From NCBI GenBank assembly GCA_005880165.1, contig VBJP01000003.1:1-13553 (forward strand): a stretch of DNA of 13,553 nucleotides. The letters are read 5' to 3'. The notes under the pieces were generated by a model that ran no database searches, was not told the DNA's origin, and saw only the letters and a list, made by a program, of their open reading frames with translations. The position numbers and the translations under genes are program-made. The stretch's first letter is position 1; every line of letters starts with the position of its first letter. This document shows, one piece after another, positions 12,391-13,553 of the stretch. The DNA is from Chloroflexota bacterium. Lineage in GTDB: Bacteria > Chloroflexota > Limnocylindria > QHBO01.

Positions 12391-13194
12391 ATGGCCAGCC
12401 AGCCATCCAAGACGGCCGATGAGCTGACGACCGCGATCCGCTCGCTCGTCGACAAGGCCCTTGAATCCCAGACCCGCGAGCAGATTGCCGCCCGTGGTCG
12501 CGAGGTCGCAGCCGCCATCGCTGGGACGGCCGGGACGGCGGCTGGACGAGCATCCGACATCGCGAACGACGTTTGGCGCGACAGCGCCTCGCAGCGTCGC
12601 GAAGCGGCGAAGACAGCCGAGCGAATGCGTCGCGACGCCCTCAAGTGGGGCAGGCGAGCGTGGCTGAAGCAGCTCCAGCCCGCTCTGCGTAACACCTGGA
12701 GCCGGCGTGCAGCGGCAATCGGAGCGGCCGGGCTGGCCGTTCCCGCTTCCCGCGAGCTCGTCGATCAGGCGCGCGTTCGCCTCGGATTACGCCAGCGCGA
12801 GGAGAACCGTTGGCGCATCTTCTTCCTCGGTCTGCTGCTGGGCGCAATCGGCGGTGCGATTGCCGCGCTGCTGACCGCGCCGCGGCCCGGTCGCGAAGTC
12901 CGTGACGAGCTCGCCGCGCGCGCGCGCGACGCGGCGACGAATGCCGGCGAGTGGGTGCCGATCTTCCAGCGTGAGGCAGCCGAGACGCCATCCATCGGCC
13001 AACCCCTGGTCGGCGACCTGGCACCGCCCACGGCCGGCGAGACTTCGGCTGCCACTGAGAAGCCAGTCCGACCTCGAAAGCGGACTGGCGAGACGGGCGA
13101 CATCGCGCGCTCGTCGGGCAAGGGCAACGGAGCGGAAGGCCTCTCCTCCTCGCCGCAGCCGGGGATCGATCAGACCGAAACCGACACGATCTAG
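12391..13194 (+). CDS. YtxH-like membrane protein with long cytoplasmic-type tails
   Basis: 267-aa protein; ATG 12391 with AGGAGG and a 6-nt spacer, the best RBS in the window. Residues 1-140 are an amphipathic Ala/Arg/Glu/Gln-rich region, probably helical, with repeated REA/AER/RRE patterns (for example TREQIAARGREVAAAIAG and SQRREAAKTAERMRRDA). One transmembrane helix lies at about 142-162 (IFFLGLLLGAIGGAIAALL), followed directly by TAPRPGREVRDEL, matching the YtxH-family sequence that follows its helix. After about 185 the tail is polar and disordered (Ser, Thr, Gly, Pro, Lys). YtxH-like proteins are often stress-linked small envelope proteins without known activity; this one is about twice their size. 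Function unknown. Divergent from holB and convergent with the right-edge gene, 22 bp away. Confidence 0.8.
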   Translation: MASQPSKTADELTTAIRSLVDKALESQTREQIAARGREVAAAIAGTAGTAAGRASDIANDVWRDSASQRREAAKTAERMRRDALKWGRRAWLKQLQPALRNTWSRRAAAIGAAGLAVPASRELVDQARVRLGLRQREENRWRIFFLGLLLGAIGGAIAALLTAPRPGREVRDELAARARDAATNAGEWVPIFQREAAETPSIGQPLVGDLAPPTAGETSAATEKPVRPRKRTGETGDIARSSGKGNGAEGLSSSPQPGIDQTETDTI

Positions 13195-13213
13195 CGCCGC
13201 CCTGCGGGGCTAG
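13191..13213. terminator. Weak inverted repeat between convergent genes
   Basis: CTAGC (13191-13195) and GCTAG (13209-13213) flank a GC-rich core with a further CCC/GGG pairing (13200-13202 with 13206-13208). It overlaps the stop codon of the YtxH-like gene and lies just before the stop of the minus-strand gene. The stem is bulged and there is no U-run, so this is only a possible bidirectional terminator. Confidence 0.3.
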
Positions 13214-13216
13214 ATC

Positions 13217-13553
13217 TCAGCTCGAGTCGCGGGTGGGCCGGCGGCCCGAGCGGAACCGCTGCCAGATCCCCTCCTCGCCTCCACCCGCTTCGTTCTCGCC
13301 AGCAGGCCGGGTGGGCGCAACCGGGGACTGCGCAGGCTGGCCCGGGCTCTCCCCCTCGTTCGCCGCAGAGCTCCGGGTCCTCGCTCCTGCACGGCTCGAG
13401 GCTCGCCTCTGGGGGGCGGGCTTGGCAGCTCCGGCCGTCACCTCGTCGGTACCAGTCTTGGCTCGTCGCGAGCTACCCGAACGCGACCGGGCAGGTCGCG
13501 CTTCCTGGGCCGCGGACGAGGCATCCGCCGCGCCCTGACGTCGATTCGCCGCG
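13217..13553 (-). CDS. C-terminal low-complexity tail of a protein running off the right edge
   Basis: The minus-strand frame ending at TGA 13217-13219 is open to the window edge, giving at least 111 residues without a stop. It is rich in Ala, Arg, Ser, Gly and Glu, with runs such as QEARPARSRSGSSRRA and RRASSRAGARTRSSAANE, and ends GEEGIWQRFRSGRRPTRDSS. This looks like a basic, disordered C-terminal extension. The in-frame GTG at 13441 is unlikely to be the true start because the same composition continues upstream. Domain and function are outside the window. Composition bias means that a chance open frame cannot be excluded; the coherent end and its position facing the YtxH-like gene favour it being real. 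Confidence 0.55.
   Translation of the reverse strand, partial: AANRRQGAADASSAAQEARPARSRSGSSRRAKTGTDEVTAGAAKPAPQRRASSRAGARTRSSAANEGESPGQPAQSPVAPTRPAGENEAGGGEEGIWQRFRSGRRPTRDSS

Noticed and set aside
1..13553. CRISPR array, insertion sequence, prophage, integrase site or toxin-antitoxin pair
   Set aside because: No regularly spaced repeats, transposase or integrase motifs, terminal inverted repeats or typical toxin-antitoxin gene pairs were seen. The two tRNA genes show no duplicated 3' ends nearby.

Overview
This is a GC-rich bacterial chromosome fragment (roughly two thirds G+C) with tightly packed housekeeping and hypothetical genes. There are no transposases, phage genes, CRISPR arrays or other obvious mobile elements. 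Several genes start at GTG or TTG, and several have a -10-like box a few bases before the start codon instead of a Shine-Dalgarno sequence. This style, together with the gene content (DUF885 protein, AlkZ-like winged-helix protein, lipoprotein cyclophilin, lipid kinase reading LGTFNNIAR, YtxH-like protein), would fit an uncultured Chloroflexota lineage such as Limnocylindria. That is an inference, and a high-GC actinobacterium cannot be excluded from sequence alone.

Layout. 1-188: end of an unrecognised gene overlapping a 45-aa membrane miniprotein; both face a membrane-anchored alpha/beta hydrolase (224-1426, minus) across a terminator hairpin and a 12-bp tandem repeat. 1493-2137 (minus): secreted, cysteine-rich RlpA/expansin-like double-psi beta-barrel protein. 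It is divergent from a LOG-family phosphoribohydrolase (2318-3145, plus). 3165-3241 (minus): tRNA-Asp(GTC). 3297-4272 (minus): two adjacent four-helix membrane proteins that look like diverged tandem paralogues. Divergent from these is a plus-strand pair: a DUF885 metallopeptidase-like protein and a cyclophilin lipoprotein, overlapping by 4 bp. 6686-6961 has no protein gene but holds a terminator, a good sigma70-type promoter, a structured segment and a second strong hairpin: a candidate small RNA. 6962-8137: AlkZ-like winged-helix protein. 8219-8294: tRNA-Arg(CCG). 8323-9360: dGTPase-like HD hydrolase.

9364-12113 is a minus-strand operon read from high to low coordinates: DNA polymerase III delta' (holB), acylphosphatase, a 130-aa membrane-anchored hypothetical protein and a diacylglycerol-kinase-family lipid kinase, joined by a 2-nt gap and 4- and 8-nt overlaps. 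A leaderless promoter and a 17-bp palindrome lie directly in front of holB. Divergent from holB is a YtxH-like membrane protein with an excellent RBS (12391-13194). It converges with the low-complexity C-terminus of a gene that runs off the right edge (13217-13553, minus).

Nucleotide metabolism and replication or repair (LOG, AlkZ-like, dGTPase, HolB) and envelope functions (RlpA-like, cyclophilin lipoprotein, membrane proteins, lipid kinase) dominate. I see no multi-gene defence, biosynthetic or mobile system. The best candidate for something undescribed is the small RNA unit at about 6757-6935, followed by the leaderless holB promoter with its palindrome.
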